Both the position numbers and the translations under genes were made by a program. The notes under the pieces are model-generated. The model searched no databases and was not told the origin of the DNA. It saw only the letters and a program-made list of their open reading frames with translations. From the NCBI RefSeq assembly GCF_014635825.1, contig NZ_BMDO01000001.1:682001-746000 (forward strand): a stretch of DNA of 64,000 bases. The letters are read 5' to 3'. Source of the stretch: Mucilaginibacter galii. Its GTDB lineage: Bacteria > Bacteroidota > Bacteroidia > Sphingobacteriales > Sphingobacteriaceae. Shown here one piece after another: positions 43,773 through 53,124 of this stretch (positions within the stretch are counted from its first letter, which is position 1; every line of letters starts with the position of its first letter).

Positions 43773-46586
43773 TTAAAAGTTGTAAACGTATTGTAAACTA
43801 ATGTTACGGCCTGGCTTGGTAGCCTGGAATATTTTGTCAGTACTTTGATCGTAGCTCCTTTTGGTATTGCCGTAGTTTACATACAGGCGTACCGGCTGAG
43901 CAAATATGTCGGATACGTTAAGCTTTAATTCGCCACGGTTTTTCATCATACGCTTGCCAATTTGAAAATCAACCACATCTCTCGATTTTTCGTAGATATC
44001 ACGTGCGCCTAACAAGCCCACGAAATTTAACCTTGGACCAATTTTATTGTACAATAAGTTTACGCTTAAGCCATTGTTAGGTGCTACGTACAAGAAACCA
44101 CCGTTAATTAGGTAAGGTGACTGACCTTGCAACGGCCTGGTTGGCGCACCATCCTGCACGTTTACCTCAGAGCGTATGTAAGAAGCGTTAGCGTAAAAAG
44201 TCATGTTCTTTAATAAAGCCTGGCTACCCATAAAATCCAGCTTTCTTCTAAATTCAAGCTCTGCTCCAAAATCGTAAGCGTTGGGCGCGTTAGCATAGCT
44301 GAAGGTTTGATTTCCCTGGTTAGTTTGCTCAATAGCGTTTACAAAGTGTTTGTAGAAAGCCGACACCGAGAATATTTGTCCGGCAGAAGGGAACAATTCG
44401 TACCTGATATCGGCATTGGTGATCTTGGTACGCTCAAGATTACTGTTACCGGTAATATTATAATCATAAACAAAGTTGTAAGCCTGAAAATTAGCTAACT
44501 CTCTAAGTTCGGGACGCGCAACGGTTTGAGAACCGGCCAAACGTAAATTGCTCGTTTTACTTAACGCGTAGGTTAAGTTTAACGATGGCAATATATCTGT
44601 ATTCAAATATTTTTGCTCAGGTAACTTAGAACCCGGCTGATTAATCTTCTGCTCATATCTTTCTACACGCGCTCCTAATATTACTCTTAAATCGTCGCTT
44701 AGCTTACTGTCGGTCATTAAATAACCTGCATTTTGGCTTACTGTACCTTTGTAGCTAATATTATATCCCGGCAAGGTAAACAGTGCAATTCCTTGTTGTG
44801 AAAGATTGGAGTTGCTGAAAATATTATCGGCTGTAATACCGTTGGTCAATGGGATATTGCGGCCGTTAGCTCCACCGGCAATAGCATAACCTAATACGGT
44901 AGCGGTGTAATCTCTATCACGGTAATAACCTAAATATCCGGCTTTTAATTTACTGGGTTGTTTAAACAAGGTGTAAGGAATGCTCACATTGAATTTGCCG
45001 CCGTATATATCTTCGGTCAAATCTGTGTATATCCTGCCCGCATTTTGTATAGCCGCCTGGTTAAAGTTAGAAAGGTTCACCGTAAATGAGTTAGAGCCGG
45101 GCTGTTTAAAAGTTTCCAGCACACGCTGATCTGGCTGCTTACGATAAGAGTTACCGTAAGAAACATTATAATCGATGTTGATTTTGCTTGCCGGTAAAAA
45201 GTGCTGACCTTCTAACACAGAGCTAATAATACCTCCGCGTTCTGGCGCGGTTTGGCTGCCTTGAATAAGCGTAACAGGGCCACCTTCAACAAATGCACCC
45301 GTACGTTCTGTGTAACTGTTGGTAAACGTATTGTTATATGTGTTTTTTAACGAGTACTTACTGTTCTTGTGAGAGTAAGACACGTTAAATATACCACCAA
45401 TGGTATTGGTAAAGTTGTAAACGTTGTCGTTATAATAGAAAGTAGGCTGCGCATCCTCATTAAAACTAAACTCGTTACGGTCGCGCTTTAAACGCTCTAT
45501 ATTATTTGCGTAAGTAAGCGATGCCACGTAACCTAACTTCGAATCGTTTTTGAAGATTTTGGTATTGCCTAAGGTTAATTGCAGGTTTTGACCCGGATAG
45601 CCTTTGAACTGATGTTTAGCGCCAAATGAGTTTTGAAAACGCTGGGTAACAGCCACCTGCTGTGCTGCCGTTGCTGACAGGTAATCTACATAGTTAAGGC
45701 GTTGCCATGTAGCAGGCAGTTGCCTTGAACCATTTGAGAAACCGCCTAAAAAGTCGAGCTTTTGAACACTACCTTGTTTAAAATCTTTAAACGTGGTTTG
45801 TGTATTGCCCGAAATACCTACCTGCAGGGTAACCACCTTGGTATCAGGAAAATCTTTAGTAGTCACCTGTACGTTACCACCGGCAAAATCACCGGGCAAA
45901 TCAGGGGTTGCCGTTTTGCTGATCACAATATTATCAACCAGGGTTGATGGAATAACATCGAAAGAAAAGGCTTTTCTGTCTGGCTCGGTGCTCGGCATTA
46001 CCGAGTTGTTCAGCGTGGTTACGTTGTACCTGTCGCCTAATCCCCTTACCACTACAAACTTGTTATCTTGTATACTCGCACCGCTTACGCGTTTAAGCAC
46101 CTCGGCCGTATTACGGTCGGGACTGCGGCGTATAGCATCGGCCGATATACCATCTGATATACGGCTGCTGTTTTTTTGCTGTGCATATAACGAGTTGGTA
46201 GATTCCTGCTTAAAGGTTGCTCTTACAGTAACTGCCTGAAGCTGCTGGGTGTTGGCTTCATCTAAGATAATGTTCAGCGAGGTGGCAGCGTTATTAGTGA
46301 CCTGTACTTCGGAGATCAGCTTGTTTTGATAACCTACATACTTTACTAAAATTTCGTAAGTGCCGGCCGGTATACCTGTTAAGGCATATTCGCCGTTTAC
46401 GTTGGTAGCTGCACCTTTTGATATGCCTTGCAGTAATACGGTGGCGCCAATTAAGGCCTCACCTGTTTTTTTATCGGTAACCTTACCGGTTACCTTACCT
46501 GTACCCTGAGCAAATACCACGCTGTAAGAAGCGATGAGTATAAGGCTCAATGTTAAACTAAAAAGGGAAGTAGCTAATTTTTTCAC
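43773..46586 (-). CDS. TonB-dependent outer-membrane receptor
   Basis: A 937-residue TonB-dependent receptor. Signal peptide (LTLSLILIASYSVVFAQ), carboxypeptidase-regulatory-like domain (GTGKVTGKVTDKKTGEALIG, about 28-115), plug domain (VTVRATFKQESTNSLYAQQK, IRRSPDRNTAEVLKRVSGAS, FVVVRGLGDRYNVTTLNNSV) and a C-terminal barrel ending FQATKPGRNISLQYVYNF. It lacks the SusC-specific marks and has no SusD beside it; its partner is the beta-helix lipoprotein downstream. The substrate (metal complex, phosphate ester, peptide or sugar) cannot be told from the sequence. Confidence 0.93.
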   Translation of the reverse strand: MKKLATSLFSLTLSLILIASYSVVFAQGTGKVTGKVTDKKTGEALIGATVLLQGISKGAATNVNGEYALTGIPAGTYEILVKYVGYQNKLISEVQVTNNAATSLNIILDEANTQQLQAVTVRATFKQESTNSLYAQQKNSSRISDGISADAIRRSPDRNTAEVLKRVSGASIQDNKFVVVRGLGDRYNVTTLNNSVMPSTEPDRKAFSFDVIPSTLVDNIVISKTATPDLPGDFAGGNVQVTTKDFPDTKVVTLQVGISGNTQTTFKDFKQGSVQKLDFLGGFSNGSRQLPATWQRLNYVDYLSATAAQQVAVTQRFQNSFGAKHQFKGYPGQNLQLTLGNTKIFKNDSKLGYVASLTYANNIERLKRDRNEFSFNEDAQPTFYYNDNVYNFTNTIGGIFNVSYSHKNSKYSLKNTYNNTFTNSYTERTGAFVEGGPVTLIQGSQTAPERGGIISSVLEGQHFLPASKINIDYNVSYGNSYRKQPDQRVLETFKQPGSNSFTVNLSNFNQAAIQNAGRIYTDLTEDIYGGKFNVSIPYTLFKQPSKLKAGYLGYYRDRDYTATVLGYAIAGGANGRNIPLTNGITADNIFSNSNLSQQGIALFTLPGYNISYKGTVSQNAGYLMTDSKLSDDLRVILGARVERYEQKINQPGSKLPEQKYLNTDILPSLNLTYALSKTSNLRLAGSQTVARPELRELANFQAYNFVYDYNITGNSNLERTKITNADIRYELFPSAGQIFSVSAFYKHFVNAIEQTNQGNQTFSYANAPNAYDFGAELEFRRKLDFMGSQALLKNMTFYANASYIRSEVNVQDGAPTRPLQGQSPYLINGGFLYVAPNNGLSVNLLYNKIGPRLNFVGLLGARDIYEKSRDVVDFQIGKRMMKNRGELKLNVSDIFAQPVRLYVNYGNTKRSYDQSTDKIFQATKPGRNISLQYVYNF

Positions 46587-46745
46587 TTGCGTTTGATTGA
46601 TGCAAGCAAAAGTATTATCTCAATATTAGCTCAACATTACGCAAACATTACCTATATGAGTTGTAATTGTTAAGCCTGTGTTAAGCACCAAGTAAATCAG
46701 TACGTTATCATGTAAATGCAGTTATATACCTAATAATAGGCAGTT

Positions 46746-47237
46746 TCAATATTTAAGCTTTACCAACTTAAACAAGCTAACTGCGGCCCAACCGGGCGCT
46801 AAACCTACCAGGCGCCATGTTTTGGCGGCACCTGCCTGGTTTAAAACCAATAGCTGCCCAAGCAAACCAACCAATAAGGCAACTGCCCCCACGGCCAGCA
46901 GCGGTGCACCACCTTGCTTTTGCCATTGTTCTAAAGCAATTATAGCATAGGAGAAAGCCAGGAGCAGCAATAATACCAGATAAGACATGAGCGGCGATAA
47001 ACGCAGATAATAATAGATACCGGCTGCAATAAGGAACGATGCCCAATTGATGTAACCCTTGTATTTACCCAAAAAGGCAAGTTGGGGGAATGGCATTGCC
47101 CATACTACCGCCATTAAGCCGAACAGCAATAGTATAACAGATACATAAGCTACCGGCTTTAACGTCATGCGCTGATAAACGGCATTATATTCTTCAAAAT
47201 ATAGATCAACTGGTCGCTGTTGTGCGGTTGGTTTCAT
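46746..47237 (-). CDS. Hypothetical polytopic membrane protein
   Basis: A 163-residue membrane protein with about four helices: VAYVSVILLLFGLMAVVWAM, YINWASFLIAAGIYYYLRL, SYLVLLLLLAFSYAIIALEQ and APLLAVGAVALLVGLLGQLL. The loops are short and basic. No family was recognised and it has no known motif. It lies 66 bp downstream of rny on the same strand but beyond a terminator, so it needs its own promoter. A similar reading frame inside it (46777-47046) is a shadow. Confidence 0.75.
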   Translation of the reverse strand: MKPTAQQRPVDLYFEEYNAVYQRMTLKPVAYVSVILLLFGLMAVVWAMPFPQLAFLGKYKGYINWASFLIAAGIYYYLRLSPLMSYLVLLLLLAFSYAIIALEQWQKQGGAPLLAVGAVALLVGLLGQLLVLNQAGAAKTWRLVGLAPGWAAVSLFKLVKLKY

Positions 47238-47248
47238 GTAGTAGATAT

Positions 47249-47280
47249 TAAAAAAAGCGACAAAGTTTGACTTTGTCGCT
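47249..47280 (-). terminator. Terminator after rny
   Basis: AGCGACAAAGT and ACTTTGTCGCT form a perfect 11-bp stem with a 3-nt loop, followed on the minus strand by seven T. It lies 24 bp past the rny stop and overlaps nothing coding. Confidence 0.92.
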
Positions 47281-47303
47281 CGCTATAAATGTTTTTATAC
47301 TGA

Positions 47304-48866
47304 TTACTTGGCAAAAGCAACAGAACGTGTTTCGCGGATAACCGTTACCTTAATTTGGCCCGGATAGGTCATTTCGGTTTGAATACGGTTAGAGATATCG
47401 GCTGCCAATACTTCAGACTGTGCATCGCTTATCTTTTCACTTTCTACCACTACACGCAGTTCACGACCGGCCTGTATGGCAAAGGTTTTCTCTACGCCAG
47501 GATAAGACAAAGCCAGTTCTTCCAGTTCTTTTAAACGTTTGATATAGCTTTCTACCACCTCGCGGCGTGCACCCGGACGAGCTCCCGAAATAGCATCGCA
47601 AGCCTGGATGATAGGCGATATCATGGAAGTCATTTCCACCTCATCATGGTGAGCACCAATAGCGTTGCAAACTTCAGGGTGTTCTTTATATTTTTCGGCC
47701 AGTTGCATACCTAAAATTGCGTGAGGTAATTCCGGGTTATCATCTGGTACTTTACCAATATCGTGCAGTAACCCGGCGCGTTTGGCTAACTTAACGTTTA
47801 AGCCTAATTCGGCCGCCATGGTGGCGCAAAAATTGGCTACCTCACGAGAGTGCTGCAATAAGTTTTGTCCGTAAGATGAACGGTAGCGCATACGGCCAAC
47901 CATACGGATCAGCTCAGGGTGTAAACCGTGGATACCTAAATCTATTACGGTACGTTCGCCTATTTCTACAATTTCTTCTTCAATTTGCTTACGGGTTTTG
48001 GCAACCACCTCCTCAATACGGGCAGGGTGAATACGACCATCGGTTACCAAGCGGTGCATAGCCAAACGGGCAATTTCACGGCGAACCGGGTCGAAGCCTG
48101 AAAGAATGATAGCCTCCGGAGTATCGTCTACAATGATCTCAATACCGGTAGCTGCTTCCAGCGCACGGATATTACGACCTTCGCGACCAATGATACGACC
48201 CTTGATCTCATCATTCTCAATGTTGAAGATAGATACCGTGTTTTCAATAGCACTCTCGGTAGCGGTACGCTGAATGGTTTGGATAACCACTTTTTTAGCC
48301 TCTTTGGTAGCGGTAAGCTTAGCCTCGTCTACAATATCCTTGATTTGCATCATGGCTTTGGTACGCGCTTCTTCGCGCAGGTTATCAACCAATTGGTTTT
48401 TAGCTTCCTCAGCAGTTAAACCGGCAATAGTTTCCAGTTGCTGTACGTGTTGCTGTTTCAGGTGGTCTACCTCTTCCTGCTTTTTATGCAGTATCTCGGT
48501 TTGTTTTTCTAAATTTTTACGGGTATTGTCTAACTCGTTCTCTTTGCGGTTAGCCGTTTCTAATTTAGAATTTAATGATTGCTCTTTTTGCTTGATAGAA
48601 TTTTCGCGCTGGTTTATGGCGTTGTTTTTAGCATTTACTTCCTGCTCGTGTTCGGCTTTCAGTTGTAAAAAGCGCTCTTTGGCTTCCAGTTGTTTATTCT
48701 TTTTAAGGATCTCGGCGTTGTTCTCCGCATCCTTTAAAATCTTTTTGGCTTTATTTTGAGCCGCCACATCGCGCTCTTTAAATAGCTTATTAAGCAGGTA
48801 ACGCCCAATAGCGAAGCCAACAATGGCCCCGACCAGCAGGCCGATGATTACTTCTAATACATTCAT
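47304..48866 (-). CDS. rny: Ribonuclease Y
   Basis: A 520-residue RNase Y. It has an N-terminal membrane helix ([20 protein letters not shown]), a long coiled coil (about 30-200), a KH domain with the [20 protein letters not shown] loop, and an HD domain with [12 protein letters not shown], then a C-terminal segment typical of the family. It is a membrane-bound endonuclease starting mRNA decay. ATG 48866 (MNVLEVIIG) is chosen: the in-frame ATG at 48908 would add 14 residues that overlap the 3' end of the putative 6S RNA and spoil the usual family length. Confidence 0.96.
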   Translation of the reverse strand: MNVLEVIIGLLVGAIVGFAIGRYLLNKLFKERDVAAQNKAKKILKDAENNAEILKKNKQLEAKERFLQLKAEHEQEVNAKNNAINQRENSIKQKEQSLNSKLETANRKENELDNTRKNLEKQTEILHKKQEEVDHLKQQHVQQLETIAGLTAEEAKNQLVDNLREEARTKAMMQIKDIVDEAKLTATKEAKKVVIQTIQRTATESAIENTVSIFNIENDEIKGRIIGREGRNIRALEAATGIEIIVDDTPEAIILSGFDPVRREIARLAMHRLVTDGRIHPARIEEVVAKTRKQIEEEIVEIGERTVIDLGIHGLHPELIRMVGRMRYRSSYGQNLLQHSREVANFCATMAAELGLNVKLAKRAGLLHDIGKVPDDNPELPHAILGMQLAEKYKEHPEVCNAIGAHHDEVEMTSMISPIIQACDAISGARPGARREVVESYIKRLKELEELALSYPGVEKTFAIQAGRELRVVVESEKISDAQSEVLAADISNRIQTEMTYPGQIKVTVIRETRSVAFAK

Positions 48867-48884
48867 AATTTGGTATATATATAA

Positions 48885-49026
48885 TAAAAAACCGCAACTA
48901 AAATTCAAGTATTCATGTACATAAGCCTGCTGCCTAAGCCGGTCAGCAAGTAAAAACTACTACCTGCTGATAACCAACCGACAACAAACCTGCGTTTGCC
49001 AGTGAAACTTAAAATTTAACCACGGT
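48885..49026 (-). ncRNA. ssrS: Candidate 6S RNA between zapA and rny
   Basis: The minus strand of this gap folds like 6S RNA. A closing stem pairs the 5' end ACCGTGGGTTAAATTTTAAG with the 3' strand ACTTGAATTTTAGTTGCGGT, about 20 positions with G-U pairs and two mismatches. Inside is an open central region and an apical hairpin pairing TCAGCAGGTA with TACTTGCTGA. The 3' end runs into GGTTTTTT, a terminator-like U-run. A perfect TAnnTTTG box (TAAATTTG, 49027-49034) lies right upstream. 6S RNA is found next to zapA in many bacteria. The exact ends are approximate. Confidence 0.72.
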
Positions 49027-49034
49027 CAAATTTA
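49027..49034 (-). promoter_or_regulatory. -7 promoter box for the 6S-like RNA
   Basis: The minus strand reads TAAATTTG, matching TAnnTTTG exactly, just upstream of the predicted 5' end. The -33 element is weak. The RNA thus seems to have its own promoter rather than being processed only from the zapA transcript. Confidence 0.6.
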
Positions 49035-49064
49035 ATTTGCTCTATAATTAGTTTATAAAGAACG

Positions 49065-49358
49065 TTATTGCTTGTTAAAGAAATCGGTTAGCATATGATC
49101 TAACTGGTAAGCTTTTTCGGCTACGGTGGTATCCTCAACCGTTACCTTGCGCTCTGCTTTTAATGAGGCGGTTGCATAATGCAGCACACTCATTGATAAC
49201 AGGTCTTGCTTATCTTTAACCGCATAATTTTCCTGGTATTCTTTTATGCGGTCGTTGATCATTTTAGCTGCCCGGCGTATCAATTCCTCTTCTTCCATCT
49301 CTACCTTTAAGGGGTAAACACGGTCGGCAATATTTATTTTTATGGAGATCTCTCCCAT
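49065..49358 (-). CDS. zapA: Cell division protein ZapA
   Basis: A 97-residue ZapA. The N-terminal globular part (ISIKINIADRVYPLKVEMEEEELIRR) and the C-terminal coiled coil (SVLHYATASLKAERKVTVED) match the family, whose members bundle FtsZ filaments at the division ring. The start is 23 nt after the stop of the coiled-coil gene upstream, so the two are likely co-transcribed. Directly downstream lies the candidate 6S RNA, an arrangement known from other bacteria. Confidence 0.93.
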   Translation of the reverse strand: MGEISIKINIADRVYPLKVEMEEEELIRRAAKMINDRIKEYQENYAVKDKQDLLSMSVLHYATASLKAERKVTVEDTTVAEKAYQLDHMLTDFFNKQ

Positions 49359-49381
49359 TTGAGCTTGTTCACTTTACAGTG

Positions 49382-49672
49382 TTACTTTTTAAGCAACACA
49401 ATACACTTATCAATTTCCCGCACAAATTCGTTAATTTTTTGCTTGATGTCAAGGCTTTTCTCATTTGTTTCTGAAAATGATTTTGCCAGTTTCAATACAC
49501 GAAGCTTTTCTTCTAACTCTTTGCTCTTATCTTTACTTACATTCAATACCGTGCTCAACGACTGGTTTTCCAGCTTAAGCAGGTCATTTTCTTCCTGTAA
49601 GGCACCACAAAGCGCTATAAGGCGCTCCGTTTTTTCTACAACAATACTTAACTGGTCAGTTACTGAGGGCAT
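49382..49672 (-). CDS. Small coiled-coil protein upstream of zapA (ZapB-like)
   Basis: A 96-residue protein that is nearly all coiled coil: QLSIVVEKTERLIALCGALQ, EENDLLKLENQSLSTVLNVS, DKSKELEEKLRVLKLAKSFS and INEFVREIDKCIVLLKK. No other domain is present. Position just upstream of zapA and the coiled-coil composition suggest a division-linked partner comparable to ZapB, but sequence alone does not prove it. Start ATG 49672 is the only good in-frame start. Confidence 0.85.
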   Translation of the reverse strand: MPSVTDQLSIVVEKTERLIALCGALQEENDLLKLENQSLSTVLNVSKDKSKELEEKLRVLKLAKSFSETNEKSLDIKQKINEFVREIDKCIVLLKK

Positions 49673-49684
49673 GTTTTATTATTA

Positions 49685-49762
49685 GTTATTATGTTATTGA
49701 GTTACTACGTTATTGAAGTAAATAAGTTAGACTTAATATACTCCATAACTAAATACACTAAT
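49685..49762. repeat. Degenerate octad arrays in inverted arrangement
   Basis: Plus-strand 8-mers from 49685: GTTATTAT, GTTATTGA, GTTACTAC, GTTATTGA. On the minus strand near the other end of the gap AGTTATTA, GTGTATTT, AGTTATGG face them. The element fills the 92-bp gap between the coiled-coil gene and pheT and resembles the heptad elements between the lut genes in layout, though the unit is 8 bp. Confidence 0.55.
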
Positions 49763-49764
49763 AA

Positions 49765-52230
49765 CTATTTCCTTATCTCCGCTCCGGTTTCTTTGCTAAA
49801 ATTATAGATTAATTTTTGCATAATGGCATCAATGGCCTTATCGGTCAGCGTTTTTTCTTCATCCTGTAAGATGAAGCTTAACGCGTACGACTTTTTACCG
49901 GCTGGCAGCTTATCGCCCTGGTATACGTCGAAAACGTTTACCTCGGTCAGCAATTTACGCTCGGTTTTTTGGGCTATTTGCTTTAGCTGGCCAAAGGTTA
50001 CCGCCGTATCAACCAGCATCGACAAATCGCGGCGGACGGATGGAAACTTCGATATTTCCTTATTGATGATCTTGTTGTTTCTTACAATTTTAAGCAGTAC
50101 ATCAAAGTTGAAGTCGGCGTAGAAAACTTCTTTCTCTACCCCTGCTTTTTTCAATGCACCTGGCAGTACCGAACCAAATTTAACCAGCGTTTTACCACCA
50201 CGGAAATTGTATTGCAGTCCATAAGTAAACTCATGGTCTACAATTTCGTCGATGGTATAATCGGTTATACTCAAGCGGCCCAGCAAACCATCAACCACCG
50301 CTTTGAGGTGATAGAATGATACTGGTGTACTTTTCTGATTCCATTGCTCGGCTTGTGTAGCGCCGGTTACAAAGACAGATATCTTTTGAGTTTCTACATA
50401 TTTGCCGTCTTCAAAAAAGTAAGTCTTACCAAATTCGTAAAACTTCAAATCAGTTTGGCGGCGGTTCTGGTTGTAAGCAATAGCTTCTAAACCCGAGTAT
50501 AGCAGCGTTTGGCGCATAATATCCAAATCGTTGCTCAATGGGTTTAACAGCTTTACCGCGTTATCCAAACTATCGGCGTAGGAAGAGCTGGTTAAAGAGT
50601 TAGACAAGGTTTCGTTAAAACCATTGGCCGATAGCAAGTCGGCGATGGCATTCTGTACCGAATCTTTATCAGGCCTGATGCTGTTATTCAGCGAAGCGCG
50701 TATCTGAGTAGGAATTTCAATGTTGTTATAACCGTATATACGGAGAATCTCTTCAATAACATCAACCTCACGGGTTACATCTACCCGATAAGGCGGCACT
50801 TGCAGTGATAAACCTTCGGCGGTTTCATTAGCAATGGTAATATCCAGTGCCTGGATGATAGACTTAATGGTATCCTGTCCAATAGCTTTACCTATCAGCC
50901 GGTCAATGTTATGGTAAGTAACTTCCACCGCAAATGGCTCAACCGGGGCCGGGTATATATCAGAAATTTCGGACGAGATAACCCCGCCTGCTACCTGCTG
51001 AATTAAAAGCGCAGCACGCTTTAAAGCAAATACTGTAATGTTAGGGTCTACCCCACGCTCAAAGCGGAACGAGGCATCGGTTTTTAAGCCGAAACGTTTT
51101 GATGTTTTACGCACCGATACCGGGTTAAAGTATGCGCTTTCCAAAAACACCGCTGTAGTGCTTTCTTTAACGCCCGAATTTGCACCACCAAAAACACCTG
51201 CTATACACATAGGCTCTTCGGCGTTACCAATCATCAGATCATCGGCCGATAGCTTGCGTTCTGCATCATCAAGTGTAACGAAGGTCGTGCCCTCAGGGTA
51301 AGTTTTAACCAATACCTGATTGCCTGTTATAGCATCGGCATCAAAAGCGTGCAGTGGCTGACCTAATTCGTGCAATACATAGTTAGTTATATCCACAATA
51401 TTATTAATAGAACGTACGCCTATCACAGCTAAACGTTCCTTGATCCACTGTGGCGACTCCTGCACCTTAACACCGGTAATAGTTACGCTGACATAACGTG
51501 GACAAGCAGCCTGGGCCTCAATGGTAACTGGGATGGTTCTATCCTGATTATCAACTTTAAAAGCAGAAACATCGGGTTTATTGATAAAAGATTTTAAAGT
51601 AACTTCAGAATCATCATCTTCAATGTATTTTAAACTTTTTATAAATGCATTGGATTGCAGGAAAGCGTCAATATCGCGCGCGGTACCTAGATGCGAGGTG
51701 GCATCAGCCCGGTTAGGGGTTAAGCCAATCTCGAACAGGTAATCGTCATTTAATTTGAAATATTCTTTAGCGGGAGTACCAATTGTGGCGTCAGCATCCA
51801 GTTCCATAATGCCGGCATGATCGGTACCTAAGCCTATTTCATCTTCGGCGCAGATCATTCCTTCTGAAACTTCTCCCCTGATCTTAGATTTATTGATCTT
51901 GAATGGCTCACCTGCGGTTGGGTGAACTGTAGTACCTACCACAGCTACTACCACTTTTTGTCCGGCAGCAACGTTATGGGCGCCACAAACAATTTGCAGG
52001 TCTTCGGGGCCGCCAACGTCTACTTTGGTTATGCGTAAACGGTCGGCGTTGGGATGCTGCTGGGCATCTTTTACGTAGCCTATGACCAAGCCTTCCAGTC
52101 CGCCGGGTATGGCTTGTACTTTTTCGAGGCTTTCTACCTCCAGGCCTATACCGGTTAATATTTGCGATAGCTCTTCGGGCGTTTTATCAGTAGTGATAAA
52201 CTCCTTAAGCCAGTTATATGAAATCTTCAT
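49765..52230 (-). CDS. pheT: Phenylalanine--tRNA ligase beta subunit
   Basis: An 821-residue PheT. Domain order: N-terminal SYNWLKEFI, EMAP/tRNA-binding domain (LVIGYVKDAQQHPNADRLRI near 49-68), B3/B4 domain (APRYVSVTI-like CPRYVSVTITGV, INNIVDITNYVLHELGQPLH), B5 domain (YPAPVEPFAVEVTYHNIDRL), core (EEILRIYGYNNIEIPT), and C-terminal FDX-ACB domain (KFPSVRRDLSMLVDTAVTFG). With PheS, which lies outside this window, it charges tRNA-Phe. A TATCTTTG -7 box at 52248-52255 suggests a leader of only 11-15 nt. Confidence 0.97.
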   Translation of the reverse strand: MKISYNWLKEFITTDKTPEELSQILTGIGLEVESLEKVQAIPGGLEGLVIGYVKDAQQHPNADRLRITKVDVGGPEDLQIVCGAHNVAAGQKVVVAVVGTTVHPTAGEPFKINKSKIRGEVSEGMICAEDEIGLGTDHAGIMELDADATIGTPAKEYFKLNDDYLFEIGLTPNRADATSHLGTARDIDAFLQSNAFIKSLKYIEDDDSEVTLKSFINKPDVSAFKVDNQDRTIPVTIEAQAACPRYVSVTITGVKVQESPQWIKERLAVIGVRSINNIVDITNYVLHELGQPLHAFDADAITGNQVLVKTYPEGTTFVTLDDAERKLSADDLMIGNAEEPMCIAGVFGGANSGVKESTTAVFLESAYFNPVSVRKTSKRFGLKTDASFRFERGVDPNITVFALKRAALLIQQVAGGVISSEISDIYPAPVEPFAVEVTYHNIDRLIGKAIGQDTIKSIIQALDITIANETAEGLSLQVPPYRVDVTREVDVIEEILRIYGYNNIEIPTQIRASLNNSIRPDKDSVQNAIADLLSANGFNETLSNSLTSSSYADSLDNAVKLLNPLSNDLDIMRQTLLYSGLEAIAYNQNRRQTDLKFYEFGKTYFFEDGKYVETQKISVFVTGATQAEQWNQKSTPVSFYHLKAVVDGLLGRLSITDYTIDEIVDHEFTYGLQYNFRGGKTLVKFGSVLPGALKKAGVEKEVFYADFNFDVLLKIVRNNKIINKEISKFPSVRRDLSMLVDTAVTFGQLKQIAQKTERKLLTEVNVFDVYQGDKLPAGKKSYALSFILQDEEKTLTDKAIDAIMQKLIYNFSKETGAEIRK

Positions 52231-52247
52231 TGTATCCTATAGTGGCT

Positions 52248-52255
52248 CAAAGATA
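52248..52255 (-). promoter_or_regulatory. -7 promoter box for pheT
   Basis: TATCTTTG on the minus strand matches TAnnTTTG exactly, about 18 bp upstream of the pheT ATG, implying a very short leader. The -33 element is not clear. Confidence 0.5.
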
Positions 52256-52356
52256 GGATTTTTTTAATTTCGGATAACTGCATTATCACTGCTACCAAAC
52301 CACATCCAAATAAAAATGTATTAGCCGCTGTTACCGGGCAATATTTGTTAATGCGA

Positions 52357-53037
52357 TTAGGTAAGCCTTGTAGTACAAATGGCTGCTACCCATTCTTCGT
52401 TATGGCAACGCGGGCACTTTCCTTTTTCGCTTACAGAATCTACTACATGGGCACAAAAAGTGCAGGCATTTTTACCTGGTGTACCTTGCTTCGTTTTTTT
52501 ATGATAGAGCTTTGGTAATATGGGTAGCCCATCCTTCACATCTTCATCCGGGTAATAAAAAAAGCTGATCTGTCCATTAGTTTCCAAAATTGCAGTTTTA
52601 ACCTGGCCCACATGCTCTAAATTCTTTTGCCGCATTTCGGCAAAAAATTCATCCTTGGCAAACGACGGCTCATTGTTATCAATTACAAACTCACCCTCTG
52701 TAATTACATATACCGGCTCGCCTTCGAGCACTTTTTCAAACCACTCAAATTTACTGGCCAACCAGGTAATAAACCGGTAAAATAATAAAATGCTCACAAA
52801 CACAATTAATGCAGGCAGTATTGCACTATCTTGGTTAAACATGGGGTCTCCCGCGGCCGAACCTAATCCAATAATAATTGCGACTTCAAAAAGTGACAAC
52901 TGCCTTACGCCCTTTTTGCCCGAAAGCCTGAGAAATCCCAGGATCACAATAAACATGATCAATGTTCTGATCATGATTTCGGCGGCCAAACTCCAATGCA
53001 AATCGTTGATAAAAATTTCCTTCCAGTTGAAATCCAT
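52357..53037 (-). CDS. DUF421 membrane protein with C-terminal zinc ribbon
   Basis: A 226-residue DUF421 (YetF/YcaP-like) protein. Three N-terminal helices (EIMIRTLIMFIVILGFLRLS, LFEVAIIIGLGSAAGDPMF, ALIVFVSILLFYRFITWLAS) include the conserved GKKGVRQLSLFEVAIIIGLG block; then comes the soluble beta domain (GEPVYVITEGEFVIDN, LEHVGQVKTAILETNGQISF). The last 35 residues add CTFCAHVV and CPRCHNEEW, two CxxC pairs that should bind zinc, a less usual addition. Function of DUF421 is unknown. It is divergent from the DUF763 gene. Confidence 0.88.
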   Translation of the reverse strand: MDFNWKEIFINDLHWSLAAEIMIRTLIMFIVILGFLRLSGKKGVRQLSLFEVAIIIGLGSAAGDPMFNQDSAILPALIVFVSILLFYRFITWLASKFEWFEKVLEGEPVYVITEGEFVIDNNEPSFAKDEFFAEMRQKNLEHVGQVKTAILETNGQISFFYYPDEDVKDGLPILPKLYHKKTKQGTPGKNACTFCAHVVDSVSEKGKCPRCHNEEWVAAICTTRLT

Positions 53038-53111
53038 TAGTATTGTTTATTTTAATTAACCCTCAGTAAATCAAATTGTTGTTTAAACATTCATTATAAA
53101 ATTCAATTTAC

Positions 53112-53119
53112 TAACTTTG
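53112..53119 (+). promoter_or_regulatory. -7 promoter box for the DUF763 gene (near-leaderless)
   Basis: TAACTTTG matches TAnnTTTG and ends only 5 nt before the ATG at 53125. If used, the transcript starts at or within a few nt of the start codon. Confidence 0.5.
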
Positions 53120-53124
53120 TTAGC

